Translations under genes and position numbers: made by a program
Notes under the pieces: model-generated
What the model was told of the DNA's origin: nothing
What the model saw: the letters and a program-made list of their open reading frames with translations, nothing else
Databases searched by the model: none
NCBI GenBank assembly: GCA_902794155.1
Contig: CADBGN010000003.1
Location: forward strand, 1-64,000
From: an uncultured Bacteroidia bacterium
GTDB taxonomy: Bacteria; Bacteroidota; Bacteroidia; Bacteroidales; F082
DNA length: 64,000 nucleotides
Reading direction: 5' to 3'
Shown: positions 25,869 through 35,384 of the stretch, piece after piece
How positions within the stretch are numbered: the first letter of the stretch is position 1
Layout: the number at the start of each line of letters is the position of its first letter

Positions 25869-25900
25869 CATCCTTGTTTTTACCTCTGTTTTTGTTGCAA

Positions 25901-26632
25901 ATGAATAGTTCTAAGCTATATAAAGAAATACTAACCCGCCAAGACCCTGATCAGGCTGTCAATCTCGCCCGTTTCTTCAAGACGGGGAAGGGCCAGTATG
26001 GCGAGGGCGACAAGTTTTTGGGCATCAAGGTGCCTCTGACGCGCGAGATGGTGAAACAGTGTTGGGCAGAGACTTCTTTCGGCGACTTAGAGGATTGCAT
26101 TCGCTCCGAATACCACGAAGTTCGTTTGGCCGCCCTGCTCACTTTAGTACAAATCTACAAACACGCCAAGAAAGATGTGGCATTGCAACAACAGTGCATC
26201 GACTTCTATCTGTCACATTCCGATTTCATTAACAATTGGGACTTGGTTGACTTGTCGTGTTACGAATTGCTCGGTACCTGGCTCTTGGATAAGGATAGGC
26301 GCTTGTTGTATGACCTTGCCCGCGACGGCAAGACGATTTGGGAGCAGCGTATCGGCATGGTAAGCACCATGCAGTTTCTCCGTCATGGACAGTTGGATGA
26401 CACCTATGCTATTGCCGAGATTTTTTTAGCCAAGCCCCAACCGCTTCACGATCTCCTACAAAAAGCCGCCGGGTGGCTCCTACGCGAGGCTGGCAAACGT
26501 GATGAACAACGTTTGAAAAACTGGCTATCAACTCGTTATAAATCCATGCCACGGACAATGCTGCGCTATGCGATTGAAAAGTTTCCGGAGGAAGAACGCA
26601 TTAGGTGGATGATGGTAAAAGTGGATAATTAG
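25901..26632 (+). CDS. AlkD-like DNA alkylation repair protein
   Basis: 243 residues from MNSSKLYKEIL. An all-helical HEAT-like protein with the family signatures DKFLGIKVPLTREM, EYHEVRLAALLTL, INNWDLVDLS and AGWLLREAGKRDE. AlkD-type glycosylases remove alkylated bases such as 7-methylguanine without flipping them. NNWDLVD carries the conserved Trp and Asp. No clear operon partner. Confidence 0.9.
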   Translation: MNSSKLYKEILTRQDPDQAVNLARFFKTGKGQYGEGDKFLGIKVPLTREMVKQCWAETSFGDLEDCIRSEYHEVRLAALLTLVQIYKHAKKDVALQQQCIDFYLSHSDFINNWDLVDLSCYELLGTWLLDKDRRLLYDLARDGKTIWEQRIGMVSTMQFLRHGQLDDTYAIAEIFLAKPQPLHDLLQKAAGWLLREAGKRDEQRLKNWLSTRYKSMPRTMLRYAIEKFPEEERIRWMMVKVDN

Positions 26633-26673
26633 GGTGATCAAAGAGAGTAGTTTTGTATTCATGAAAAAACGAT

Positions 26674-26681
26674 ATATTTGC
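26674..26681 (+). promoter_or_regulatory. -7 box TATATTTG
   Basis: TAnnTTTG match with a TTTG 17 bp upstream (26653-26656); precedes the zinc-ribbon gene by 62 bp. Confidence 0.5.
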
Positions 26682-26742
26682 GAGCCTTATCAATGGATAG
26701 AGGATGGGCTAAATAAAGTAAACCATTGAAAATCAGTTGTGT

Positions 26743-27222
26743 ATGAGCGAAATCTTCAAAAGATGTCCCAATTGTGGCGGAAAAAATGATGAGAAAAATG
26801 TGTTTTGCGAGTATTGTGGTTGCAAAATCAACCCTTCAGATGATTTGTCGGTGACCGGAATACCATCCGATTCTATTGGTCCAAGGCCAAAAGCACCATT
26901 TGGTACACCTTCGCTTGTTTGTAGTATTATCGGTTTGGCGCTAATCATGCTAGATTTGACGATTGCTCAATTTGATGAAGAAAGCTTTGATTTTTTGATG
27001 GGGATGCTGTTCTATGGAGGAATTGGCTTGAGCATTTTGGGCTTGGTGTTAGGGTCTATTGGCTTAAAAAAAGTAAAGGGTAGTTTCGACAAGTATTCCG
27101 ACGCTGCTAAGTTGATTGTGGGTGTGGTTTTGGGTGTTGTTGGTATCGTCAGTTGGAGTCTGTTGATGCTCATCGGTACAATTGCGATTTTGGAAGAAGA
27201 AGGTCTAGAAGGTCTTGTTTGA
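26743..27222 (+). CDS. Zinc-ribbon membrane protein, function unknown
   Basis: 159 residues. An N-terminal zinc ribbon has two CxxC pairs (CPNCGG and CEYCGC), then a polar linker. Three hydrophobic segments follow (~48-66, 78-97, 118-140), with a GLK-type loop between them. This 'zinc ribbon plus DUF4190-like membrane segments' form is widespread in Firmicutes and Bacteroidota without a known function. The following alpha/beta hydrolase starts 17 bp after its stop, so the two are probably one transcript. Confidence 0.75.
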   Translation: MSEIFKRCPNCGGKNDEKNVFCEYCGCKINPSDDLSVTGIPSDSIGPRPKAPFGTPSLVCSIIGLALIMLDLTIAQFDEESFDFLMGMLFYGGIGLSILGLVLGSIGLKKVKGSFDKYSDAAKLIVGVVLGVVGIVSWSLLMLIGTIAILEEEGLEGLV

Positions 27223-27238
27223 TTGTTGTAAAATAAGA

Positions 27239-27934
27239 ATGATGAATTCACGAAGCGATATCCAACACCATTATATAGAACAAGGACAAGGTTTTCCCCT
27301 TATTCTCCTTCATGGCAATGGTGAGAGTTGCGACTATTTTGAGCATCAAATTCCTTTTTTCTCTAAGGATTATCGAGTCCTTGCCATTGATACACGAGGC
27401 CATGGGCAATCCCCAAGAGGGGAGAAACCATTTACCATCAAGCAGTTTGCTGAGGACTTGCACGACTTTATGGAGGAGCATGGCATATTGAAGGCCATCC
27501 TTTTGGGCTTCTCCGATGGAGGCAACATTGCGCTGACCTTTGCCTTAAAATATCCTGAGCGGGTGGAAAAGTTGATCCTAAATGGTGCCAATCTTTTCCC
27601 CTCGGGCGTGAAGGCTCGCTACCAGTGGCCCATTGAATTCGGCTACCGTATCGCCAGATTGTTTTCAAAGAAGTCCGAGGAAGCCAAACAAAATACCGAA
27701 ATGCTCGGCTTGATGGTAAACGAGCCGCATATCGATCCTTCCGAATTGGCTCATCTGACCATGCCCGCGTTGGTCGTGGCCGGCACAAAAGACATGATCA
27801 AGGATGCGCATACTCGGCTTATCCACGAAAGCTTGCCTAATGCACAATTGGTGATACTCGAAGGCAACCATTTTGTGGCCAATAGGAATTATGAGGCTTT
27901 TAATTCGGCAGTGGAGGCGTTTTTGAAAGATTAA
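27239..27934 (+). CDS. Alpha/beta hydrolase
   Basis: 231 residues (ATG at 27239 or 27242). HGNGESCDYF gives the oxyanion region, DTRGHGQSPRG the strand-4 signature, GFSDGG the nucleophile elbow (Ser), TKDMI the acid and EGNHFV the catalytic His, so the triad is complete. A cytoplasmic esterase or hydrolase of unknown substrate. Confidence 0.87.
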   Translation: MMNSRSDIQHHYIEQGQGFPLILLHGNGESCDYFEHQIPFFSKDYRVLAIDTRGHGQSPRGEKPFTIKQFAEDLHDFMEEHGILKAILLGFSDGGNIALTFALKYPERVEKLILNGANLFPSGVKARYQWPIEFGYRIARLFSKKSEEAKQNTEMLGLMVNEPHIDPSELAHLTMPALVVAGTKDMIKDAHTRLIHESLPNAQLVILEGNHFVANRNYEAFNSAVEAFLKD

Positions 27935-27937
27935 TAC

Positions 27938-27945
27938 TACATTTG
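27938..27945 (+). promoter_or_regulatory. -7 box TACATTTG
   Basis: Match 27 bp before the ATG at 27973 of the C10 protease. Confidence 0.5.
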
Positions 27946-27972
27946 CAGGCAAATACAATGATTGTCCTGAGA

Positions 27973-30507
27973 ATGAAAAAACCTTTGTTATTTGCTTTTA
28001 TGCTGATTGTCAGTATAATATCTATTCAAGCCAGACCCATCGACCGCAGTCTTGCTTTCATTGCTGCACAACAATTCTCTTCGACACAATTTGCTGTCGA
28101 GCGCGATGTGCCAGAACTTGTATTTACGGGTGCCGGAGAGGCATTCTTTGTCTTCAATATTGGCGAACACGGCTTTGTCATCATCGCGGGTGACGATGCC
28201 CACCGTCCCATCATAGGCTATTCCGATGAGTCTGCATTTGATGCAACAAATATCCCACCTGCATTGACTTATTACCTTGACGGTGTCGCAGAGTGTGTGC
28301 ATCAACTGCGACACGCTATCGCGACGCCAGAGGTGGCTGCGGAATGGAACTCGGTGCTTCAACATGGTCGGCTGATTCCTCGCCACAGTCGCGGAACGGG
28401 TTATTTCTGTCAGACCAAATGGGACCAGAGCTATCCTTACAATTATTGTTGTCCTGACGATCCTGAGGGATCGGGGGGGCATGCCATTGTGGGTTGTCTA
28501 GCTACGGCGATGTCGCAGTTGATGCGTTTTTGGGCCTATCCCGCCCAAGGCATCGGCAGCCATTGCTACACTCATGAAACATACGGTCAGATTTGCGCCG
28601 ACTTTGGCAATACTTTGTATGACTGGGAAAAAATGCCCAATGAGTTGAAAAACAACTCTTCTGAAGCCGAAAAACTAGCTACGGGTACCCTTTGTTTCCA
28701 TTGTGGTGTCACTATCGACATGGGTTATGGCCCTGATGGGAGCGGTGGTGGCTCGGGCCCCATTCCAGACGCCATGCATTCCTATTTCAATTATAGTGAT
28801 GCTATCGTGCAGCTCCGCCGAGATGACTATGATACCGAAACTTGGAAGGCTATGGTGCGTGAGCAGTTCGACATGGGTTGGCCGATGTATTATGGCGGCT
28901 GCCAAGATGGTGGTTGTCATGCTTTTGTGTGCGACGGATACGACGATTTCGATATGTTCCATTTTAACTTGGGTTGGGGCGGAGGTTCCAATGGTTGGTA
29001 TCTCATCGACGACGCTCCCTACACGCATCCCGCTGATGCTATGTTCAACTTCGTTCCTGCTGAGGTATACAATCATACGCCGTCGCTTCCTACTGATTTC
29101 ACTGCTGTTCCCGTTTCTGACAACGAACCCAAGGTGCACCTTAGTTGGACCAATCCTACCACCACTCTTGACGGTACGGCATTGGAATTAATTGAACAGG
29201 TAGTGGTATTGCGTGACAATGAAGTCATAGCAACTTTGACTGATGTTGCTCCAGGTGCAACACTTGAGTTTGAGGATACCAGTGTGCCACGCTACGACAT
29301 GTTTCATTATGCCGTTTATGTCATTGCCGACGGTCGTGTAGGGAAACACGCTAATAACATGAAAGTTATGGTGGGGCCATCCTGCAACTGGCGGGTCATC
29401 ATGACCTCCAATGATGATCAAGGTTGGAAGGGAGGTAGCCTTATGGTGATTTCGCCTACGGGTCGCGAGATCACGAGTATGACCACTACCTCGGCAACTG
29501 CAGTTCAGGTTGAGCCTGAATTGCCCTTGGGTCGTTTGGGTTTTGTTTGGTCGGTTCCGGAAGAATTGGTCAACCAAATGTCCTTCGTCATCAAAAACGC
29601 AGACGGACAGACTGTGTATTCATATTCGGGCTCATCTAACGACCTTTCGGAAGGTATTATCTTTGAAACCAATAACAACTGTGGCAATGACGTGATTTGC
29701 GACACGCCTCAAAACCTAGTTGCCACTCCGCAAGGCGATGCCATTTTGCTCACTTGGGATGCCGTTGAGAATAATCCTAGCTACGGTTATAATATTTACC
29801 GCGATGGCTTGCTATACCGTCTTATTCAAGGTAATTCTTACTTGGACGAGCCTGAGGCATTAGGAGGCCATTGCTATCGGGTGGGTATGTTTTGCGAAGG
29901 GGGTGATAGCGGTGAACACTCCAACGAGTCGTGTGCCACGGCAGGACCATGCTATCCTCCCCGCAACTTGGATTTTGAGTATACCAATACTTACAAGGTC
30001 AAACTTAAATGGGAGAAGCCATTGCCTTATGAAGGTCTTGCAGGGTATTACCTCTATAGAAAAGATGGCGATGGCGAATACCGTTGTATTAAAGTGATAG
30101 GCGCCTCCTCGGTTAACTGTACAGATAACACACTTCAAGAAGAAGGTGACTATTACTATCGCCTTTATGCTTATTATCGCGATTTGGACTGCACCTCATC
30201 TCCTGCCAATCGCCACTATTATGATAATGTCTTTGAGCTCCACGTCTATTATTCGCCCACTGGAGTGGATGAGAATGAGGCACAGGTGAAGGTCTATCCC
30301 AATCCTGCTAAAGGCTTTGTCATGATCGAGGCTGAGGGTATGACTTCGGTTTCGATTTACAATGCATTGGGTCAGTGCATGCTAGAGAGAGAAGTCGCAG
30401 AAAACCAAACGACTCTTAATTTGCAAAAGTTGTCTGAAGGACTTTATCTTCTGCGTGTCAAGACGGAGAGCGGAATCATCTCCAAGCGTATCACCATCGA
30501 ACATTAA
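27973..30507 (+). CDS. C10 (streptopain-like) cysteine protease exported by T9SS
   Basis: 844 residues from MKKPLLFAFML. Signal peptide, an inhibitor-type prodomain (EAFFVFNIGEHGFVIIAGDD, ~40-125), then the C10 domain. The catalytic Cys is Cys175 in VGCLATAMSQLMRFWAYP and His316 lies in CHAFVCDGYD, followed by FHFNLGWGG. Two fibronectin-III-like domains lie at ~360-700 and a T9SS type-A sorting domain ends the protein (VKVYPNPAKGFVMI ... SKRITIEH). It resembles interpain/SpeB-type extracellular proteases of oral and gut Bacteroidales. Confidence 0.92.
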   Translation: MKKPLLFAFMLIVSIISIQARPIDRSLAFIAAQQFSSTQFAVERDVPELVFTGAGEAFFVFNIGEHGFVIIAGDDAHRPIIGYSDESAFDATNIPPALTYYLDGVAECVHQLRHAIATPEVAAEWNSVLQHGRLIPRHSRGTGYFCQTKWDQSYPYNYCCPDDPEGSGGHAIVGCLATAMSQLMRFWAYPAQGIGSHCYTHETYGQICADFGNTLYDWEKMPNELKNNSSEAEKLATGTLCFHCGVTIDMGYGPDGSGGGSGPIPDAMHSYFNYSDAIVQLRRDDYDTETWKAMVREQFDMGWPMYYGGCQDGGCHAFVCDGYDDFDMFHFNLGWGGGSNGWYLIDDAPYTHPADAMFNFVPAEVYNHTPSLPTDFTAVPVSDNEPKVHLSWTNPTTTLDGTALELIEQVVVLRDNEVIATLTDVAPGATLEFEDTSVPRYDMFHYAVYVIADGRVGKHANNMKVMVGPSCNWRVIMTSNDDQGWKGGSLMVISPTGREITSMTTTSATAVQVEPELPLGRLGFVWSVPEELVNQMSFVIKNADGQTVYSYSGSSNDLSEGIIFETNNNCGNDVICDTPQNLVATPQGDAILLTWDAVENNPSYGYNIYRDGLLYRLIQGNSYLDEPEALGGHCYRVGMFCEGGDSGEHSNESCATAGPCYPPRNLDFEYTNTYKVKLKWEKPLPYEGLAGYYLYRKDGDGEYRCIKVIGASSVNCTDNTLQEEGDYYYRLYAYYRDLDCTSSPANRHYYDNVFELHVYYSPTGVDENEAQVKVYPNPAKGFVMIEAEGMTSVSIYNALGQCMLEREVAENQTTLNLQKLSEGLYLLRVKTESGIISKRITIEH

Positions 30508-30510
30508 TCA

Positions 30511-30546
30511 AAAAAACTCTCAACTCTAAACTCTCAACTCTAAACT
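30511..30546. repeat. AT-rich heptad repeat (ctcaact/ctaaact)
   Basis: Five near-copies of the same 7-bp units as at 11735-11797, lying between the C10 protease stop and the promoter of the Mrp gene. Confidence 0.7.
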
Positions 30547-30552
30547 ATTTAT

Positions 30553-30560
30553 TACCTTTG
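30553..30560 (+). promoter_or_regulatory. -7 box TACCTTTG
   Basis: Match 21 bp before the ATG of the Mrp gene. Confidence 0.6.
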
Positions 30561-30581
30561 CAGCGATAATTATTTAAAATC

Positions 30582-31601
30582 ATGCTAAATAAAGAAAACG
30601 TACAGGAAGTTCTGAAGGACGTCATCTATTTCCCTAAGGGGGATAATATCATTGCTTTGAATATGGTTGAAAACCTGATGGTTAGAGATAATGCCATCCG
30701 TTTCGACCTCGTTATGGAACATGCCAACGACCCGAAAAACGAAATCTTGGTGAATGGTGCCAAACGTACGTTGACAGAGGTGTTTGGCGATGTCGATATC
30801 GAAATCAAGGTGGTAGAAGAGAAGACCGCCCTCTCGAAGGTGAAGCACATCATCGCTGTGGCTTCGGGCAAGGGTGGTGTCGGCAAGTCGACAGTGGCAG
30901 CCAATTTGGCCATTGCCTTGGCACGCGCCAACCAACGCGTTGGTTTGATTGATGCCGACATCTATGGCCCTTCCGTCCCGATGATGTTCGGACTGGGCAA
31001 CGAGCAGCCAAGTGCTTTTGAAAAAGACGGCAAGACCGTGATGGTACCCATCGAGCGATACAGCATCAAGTTGATGAGTATTGGAAGTTTTGTCGATGCC
31101 GACCGTCCACTCATCTGGCGTGGTCCCATGGCCACCAGCGCCTTGAACCAACTGATGAACGACACCCTATGGGGTGAACTGGATTGGATGGTCGTCGATA
31201 TGCCTCCTGGGACGGGCGACATTCAGCTGACCTTGGCTCAACAATACAACGTGTCGGGTGCCCTCATCGTTACTACTCCACAAAAGGTTGCCTTTGCTGA
31301 CGTGCTACGTGCCGCGATGATGTTTAAGGAAGAAGCCCTACAGATACCGATCTATGGTTTGGTGGAGAACATGGCCTACTTTACACCTTCCGACATGCCT
31401 GAGAAGAAATACTACATCTTTGGTAAGGAGACAGGCAAGGAGTTTGCCGACCAACTCGGTGTGCCGCTTTTGGGTCAAATCCCGATTACGGAGAAGATTG
31501 CCGAATGTGGCGATGCAGGTATGCCACTTGCCCTTGATGCCGACTCACCGGTCACCAAGGCTTTCGACAAAATCGCACAGGAAATCATCAAAAAAGGATG
31601 A
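30582..31601 (+). CDS. mrp: Mrp/NBP35-family iron-sulfur carrier ATPase
   Basis: 339 residues. An N-terminal MIP18-like domain (~1-85) is followed by the deviant Walker A ASGKGGVGKSTVAANLA and DADIYGPSVP, diagnostic for Mrp/ApbC. MVVDMPPGTGDIQLTL is the switch-II/Walker B region. The C-terminal VENMAYFTP segment lacks the CxxC that binds a bridging cluster in many Mrp proteins. From memory, several Bacteroidota homologues also lack it; that needs an alignment. It probably moves [4Fe-4S] clusters. It precedes an Nfu-type scaffold gene, consistent with a shared role. Confidence 0.92.
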   Translation: MLNKENVQEVLKDVIYFPKGDNIIALNMVENLMVRDNAIRFDLVMEHANDPKNEILVNGAKRTLTEVFGDVDIEIKVVEEKTALSKVKHIIAVASGKGGVGKSTVAANLAIALARANQRVGLIDADIYGPSVPMMFGLGNEQPSAFEKDGKTVMVPIERYSIKLMSIGSFVDADRPLIWRGPMATSALNQLMNDTLWGELDWMVVDMPPGTGDIQLTLAQQYNVSGALIVTTPQKVAFADVLRAAMMFKEEALQIPIYGLVENMAYFTPSDMPEKKYYIFGKETGKEFADQLGVPLLGQIPITEKIAECGDAGMPLALDADSPVTKAFDKIAQEIIKKG

Positions 31602-31608
31602 TGAATTT

Positions 31609-31655
31609 AGCCCCATAGGGGCGACAGCTAATAAGCAGGCGACGTAAGTCCCTGC
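31609..31655. repeat. Two small hairpins between mrp and nfu
   Basis: GCCCC-ata-GGGGC (31610-31622) and GCAGG...CCTGC (31635-31655), probably dispersed repeats. They lie within the transcript between the two iron-sulfur genes. Confidence 0.6.
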
Positions 31656-31680
31656 GCAATAAAAAGAAACAGACATAGAT

Positions 31681-31932
31681 ATGGATAAAGAAACCATCCT
31701 CCGAAAAGTCAAAAACGTCCTCGAACAAGTGCGTCCCTACCTCCAGCAGGATGGCGGCGATGTCAACTTCGTGGAACTCACCGACGACAACACCGTCATT
31801 GTGGAACTGACGGGAGCCTGTGGCAATTGCCCGCATAGCAAAATGACCCTGAAAAACGGCATTGAATCTGTGATGAAAAAAGTTATCCCAGAAATCAAGG
31901 CTGTGGAGCAGGCTGAAACATTGGAGTTATAA
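31681..31932 (+). CDS. NifU C-terminal domain (Nfu) iron-sulfur scaffold protein
   Basis: 83 residues covering one Nfu domain: VRPYLQQDGGDVNFVEL, then GACGNCPHSKMTLKNGIE with the CxxC that binds a [4Fe-4S] cluster, then the usual VMKKVIPEIKAVE helix. Nfu domains take newly built clusters and hand them to target proteins. It lies 79 bp after mrp on the same strand, and the two would be a natural carrier pair. Confidence 0.92.
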   Translation: MDKETILRKVKNVLEQVRPYLQQDGGDVNFVELTDDNTVIVELTGACGNCPHSKMTLKNGIESVMKKVIPEIKAVEQAETLEL

Positions 31933-31934
31933 AT

Positions 31935-32018
31935 AGCTATCAGCCATCAGCTATCAGCAGTCAGCGTTATAGTTAGTGAGTGAAAGCTGCTGATTGCTGA
32001 CGGCTGATAGCTGATAGC
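31935..32018. repeat. AGCTATCAGC/GCTGATAGC inverted repeat (copy 2)
   Basis: The left arm reads AGCTATCAGCCATCAGCTAT and the right arm ends GGCTGATAGCTGATAGC. The arms are about 30 bp and largely complementary. It belongs to the family at 13324-13380 and fills the gap before the next T9SS gene. Confidence 0.85.
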
Positions 32019-32059
32019 AAAGAAATCAAACTAATTGTCAAACATAAAATCCTAAGAAA

Positions 32060-33715
32060 ATGAAAAAAGTTCTATTCTCATTAGTTGCTTTGCTGCTCCT
32101 TTCAGTGAGCGGCTTTGCCCAAACGACCTACACAAAGGTCACCTCCGCTTCGGGTCTTGAGGCTGGAGCCAACTACCTCATAGTGGCCCACTATGATGAT
32201 CTGGGCGTTCTTGCTATGGGTTACCAGAAGTCAAACAAACGTCACGCTGTGGTTGTGAGCGAAAACGGTGATGCCATTACCGTTACTCCAGGTACAGATC
32301 CCACAAGTGAAACTGACGTGTTCCAACTCACCCTCGGCGGCAATGCTGGTGCATGGACCCTCTTCGATGAAGTCAAAGGTGGTTATCTGTATGCCGCAAG
32401 CAGCAGCAGCAACAACCTGAAGACGCAGACCACGCTTGATGCCAACGGCCAATGGAGCATCACCTTCAATACCGATGGCACGGCTGAGGTCGTCGCACAA
32501 GGTGAAAACGAGCGCAATAACATGCGTTTCAACCCGAATACCCAAAACAATGCTCCTTTGTTCAGCTGCTATGCCGAGGCTTCCAACATTGACACGCGTG
32601 TCAGCTTCTACAAAGCCGGAGGTGGCTCCACTCCTGATCCTGAGCCGAGCAACTATCCGACCCAATTCGCTGCTATGGCAGATGGCGTTGATGCCTACGT
32701 CGTGTGGCAGGATGCCACGGGAGCTCAATTGCCTTCCAAGTATTTGGTTTTGGCCTCCACGGGTAACATCACCGTTCCTGTCGACGGCACACCTGTTACC
32801 GATAGCGATCTCGCCAAGAATGTGCCTTATGGCACCAATGGCGTCGTTTTCGAAGGCTTACAGCCCAACACCACCTATCATTTCGCCATCTTCCCTTACA
32901 CCAATAGCGGCGCCAACATTGACTACAAGACCGATGGTACCTATCCCACGGCAACTGCCACGACCGAAGAGGTGTACGCTTTGCTTTATGAAGACTTTGA
33001 TGAAGATCTTGGAACGTTCACCGCTTACAATGCCTATGGCGATCAGGAATGGCACCAAGGCATACATCAAGGCACGACTTATGCCAACATGAACGGCTTT
33101 GCTGAGGGTGCTGCCCATCAAAATGAAGACTGGCTGATTGGCTTTGTTGAGATTCCGAATGGAATAAGCTATAACGAGATCTGGGTTGAATTCAGCACGG
33201 CCATGAGGTATGAAGGCGACCCGCTGCGCGTGGCCATCTCTACCGATTATGACGGCAGCAGCGACCCAAGTGATTTCGAATGGGAAGACATCACCGACGC
33301 CTTCGATTATTCGACGGCCAACTATGAATGGGTCGAGTCTGGCGCATTCGATGTTGCTGATATTGTTGCCGGTCATAGCTTCTACATCGCTTTCATCTAT
33401 ACCAGCAATGACACTGCTGCTGCTTCGTGGGAAATCGACTACGTAACAGTGACAGGTAAAGACATGGTTGGCGTCGCTGAAAACAAAACGATGATTGGCC
33501 TCTATCCTAATCCCGCCCGCGAGCAGGTTTCGTTCAACCTCGAGAGCGATGCCCAAGTCAGTGTCTTTGACATGACGGGCCGCAAGGTGAGCGAGACGAA
33601 CGTGGCAGCTGGCAACGGCCAACTCAGCGTGAGCGAGTTGGAGAGCGGTGTCTACTTCGTCAACTTCCGCTTTGCCAATGGCAGCACGGCAGTTTCGAAG
33701 TTTGTGAAGTTCTAA
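32060..33715 (+). CDS. T9SS-exported protein with anchor-J-like domain
   Basis: 551 residues. Signal peptide (MKKVLFSLVALLLLSVSGFAQ); an N-terminal beta domain (~20-195); a fibronectin-like segment (~200-300); a choice-of-anchor J/cleaved-adhesin-like domain (~310-470: LLYEDFDEDLGTF ... EDWLIGFVEIP ... SWEIDYVTV); and a T9SS type-A sorting domain (MIGLYPNPAREQVSF ... SKFVKF). No protease motif; probably a surface or secreted binding protein. Confidence 0.83.
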   Translation: MKKVLFSLVALLLLSVSGFAQTTYTKVTSASGLEAGANYLIVAHYDDLGVLAMGYQKSNKRHAVVVSENGDAITVTPGTDPTSETDVFQLTLGGNAGAWTLFDEVKGGYLYAASSSSNNLKTQTTLDANGQWSITFNTDGTAEVVAQGENERNNMRFNPNTQNNAPLFSCYAEASNIDTRVSFYKAGGGSTPDPEPSNYPTQFAAMADGVDAYVVWQDATGAQLPSKYLVLASTGNITVPVDGTPVTDSDLAKNVPYGTNGVVFEGLQPNTTYHFAIFPYTNSGANIDYKTDGTYPTATATTEEVYALLYEDFDEDLGTFTAYNAYGDQEWHQGIHQGTTYANMNGFAEGAAHQNEDWLIGFVEIPNGISYNEIWVEFSTAMRYEGDPLRVAISTDYDGSSDPSDFEWEDITDAFDYSTANYEWVESGAFDVADIVAGHSFYIAFIYTSNDTAAASWEIDYVTVTGKDMVGVAENKTMIGLYPNPAREQVSFNLESDAQVSVFDMTGRKVSETNVAAGNGQLSVSELESGVYFVNFRFANGSTAVSKFVKF

Positions 33716-33731
33716 TACAGACGCGATAGCG

Positions 33732-33807
33732 TCATTGCGAGGAGGGAACGACGAAGCAATCCAGAAAAACAACATAATTGTCTGGATTGCTTCGTTCCTC
33801 GCAATGA
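33732..33807. repeat. TCATTGCGAGG...GAAGCAATCC inverted repeat (copy 1)
   Basis: The left arm TCATTGCGAGG-GGAACGACGAAGCAATCC-type is matched by the right arm GGATTGCTTCGTTCCTCGCA, with about 15 bp between. It ends 17 bp before the start codon of the next gene. Copy 2 lies inside dus (58324-58397). Confidence 0.88.
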
Positions 33808-33824
33808 TGCAAAGCGACGACAAG

Positions 33825-35381
33825 ATGAAAAAACTCCTCCTCATAGCACTCCTGTTCCTCGCCAGTTGGGCATCAGCCCAGCAGGTGGAACCTGTGCGCT
33901 ATGAGGTGAACCGTTGGAACAAGGAGCAGGGCTGCCATTTCCAGACCCTAGGCGACGCTGAAGGCATCATGGTCTATGAGACCGACAAGACCGACAAGCA
34001 GAAGCACCGCCTTTGGAACTTCGCTTGCCTCGACAGCAGCCTCTACGAGACCCGCAGCGACTTGATTCCTTTGCCTGATAAGCTCAAGTTCATCGATGCT
34101 GACAGCGACGGTCATCATGCTACCTTCCTCTTTGCCAACGACGGCAACAAAAAAGCAGCTGATACGCTTGATTTCCTTGTTGTGAGCTTCAATCGGGAGG
34201 AAAAGAGTTACCAGACCTTTTGGAACAAGTGGCCTGAGAAGTCGGTGCCATTGTCGGTGGATGTGGTTGACGGCACGATGATGATGACACTCAACAACAA
34301 AAGCGGCAACGGCGTTCTGTATTTTTATGACTTGGACAACAATTCATTCCGCACTGTGACGCCTTCCTCAGGCAGCTTCGTTTTGTTCCAGACCGAGGCT
34401 TTCCCCAAGGAACATTGTTTTGTAGTGGCGGCCAAGGAATATGAAAACAAGCATTTCGTATCCACCTCGTTTAAGGTGTTTTCGGCGAATGGCAACCTTC
34501 AAGGAAGCTATAGTTACGACAATATCACCAATGCGGCCTTGGGTCGTATGGTGTTTCGTTTTGACGAGAGCCGAAACCTTGTGGTCATAGGCACTTTGGA
34601 GCGTGAGACGGGACGTAAGGTTAACCTTGAAGGTGTGACCGAGAACTTCGACAAGGAGAGCGTTGGCGTGGTGTGGATGCGTTTTGTAGGTGGAACACCC
34701 GACAGCCATGTGTACCTCTTCAAGGACATGCCCGAGATCGAACATGCCTTGACCTCCTCCGACCGTGTGCGCCTGCGTGAAGAGAAGCTGAAACTCAGCA
34801 AAAACCAAAAAGCCACAAAAGCCGAGATCGCCTTCCAGTTCCTGACTCCACGACTGACCGATTTCGGTGACCTGACCGTGTTTGCCGTTGAGGCCTTCAT
34901 GCCTTATTACCATACCGAGACCCGTATGAGCTATGGCTATTACGGATATTATGGCGGCTATCCTTACACTTACACCATTTTCGATGGCTACGACTTCTTC
35001 AGCGAGGTGCTTTTGGCCTTCGACCATGAAGGCAATTTGAAATGGCAACAGTCGGTGAAGTTTGACAACGAGCTTACCTACGAGCTCTTTCCCCATGCCT
35101 CTGAGGGTGTTTGCTATGACGAGTTGGTGGTGGCCTCGCCCTACCATAACAACTTGAGATATACTGCTTTCGACAAAGACGCCCAAGTCTTGATGAACCA
35201 ACAGAGCGAAAAGTTGGCTCCAACCCATGGCGGCGACTATGTGGAGGATGAGTATTTCGCGCAAATGACTCAATGGTACGGTAACCGTTTTCTCATCTAT
35301 GGTTCTCAGATCATCCAGAACAGTACACAACCCCAAGCCAAGCGTTCAGTGTTTTATCTTCAAAAGGTCCAATACGATTGA
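33825..35381 (+). CDS. Secreted protein of unknown function
   Basis: 518 residues from MKKLLLIALLFLASWASAQ, a clear signal peptide. The mature protein is beta-rich with repeated short blade-like units (LDFLVVSFNREEKS, NGVLYFYDLDNNS, GRMVFRFDESRNL), suggesting a propeller-like fold, plus a Tyr/Gly stretch (SYGYYGYYGGYPYTY). No sorting domain, catalytic motif or known family seen. A longer start would translate the neighbouring palindrome, so it is rejected. Confidence 0.7.
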   Translation: MKKLLLIALLFLASWASAQQVEPVRYEVNRWNKEQGCHFQTLGDAEGIMVYETDKTDKQKHRLWNFACLDSSLYETRSDLIPLPDKLKFIDADSDGHHATFLFANDGNKKAADTLDFLVVSFNREEKSYQTFWNKWPEKSVPLSVDVVDGTMMMTLNNKSGNGVLYFYDLDNNSFRTVTPSSGSFVLFQTEAFPKEHCFVVAAKEYENKHFVSTSFKVFSANGNLQGSYSYDNITNAALGRMVFRFDESRNLVVIGTLERETGRKVNLEGVTENFDKESVGVVWMRFVGGTPDSHVYLFKDMPEIEHALTSSDRVRLREEKLKLSKNQKATKAEIAFQFLTPRLTDFGDLTVFAVEAFMPYYHTETRMSYGYYGYYGGYPYTYTIFDGYDFFSEVLLAFDHEGNLKWQQSVKFDNELTYELFPHASEGVCYDELVVASPYHNNLRYTAFDKDAQVLMNQQSEKLAPTHGGDYVEDEYFAQMTQWYGNRFLIYGSQIIQNSTQPQAKRSVFYLQKVQYD

Positions 35382-35384
35382 GTT

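Noticed and set aside
33732..33824. N-terminal extension of the secreted protein at 33825 through the TCATTGCGAGG repeat
   Set aside because: The extension is just the translated repeat and would bury the signal peptide.
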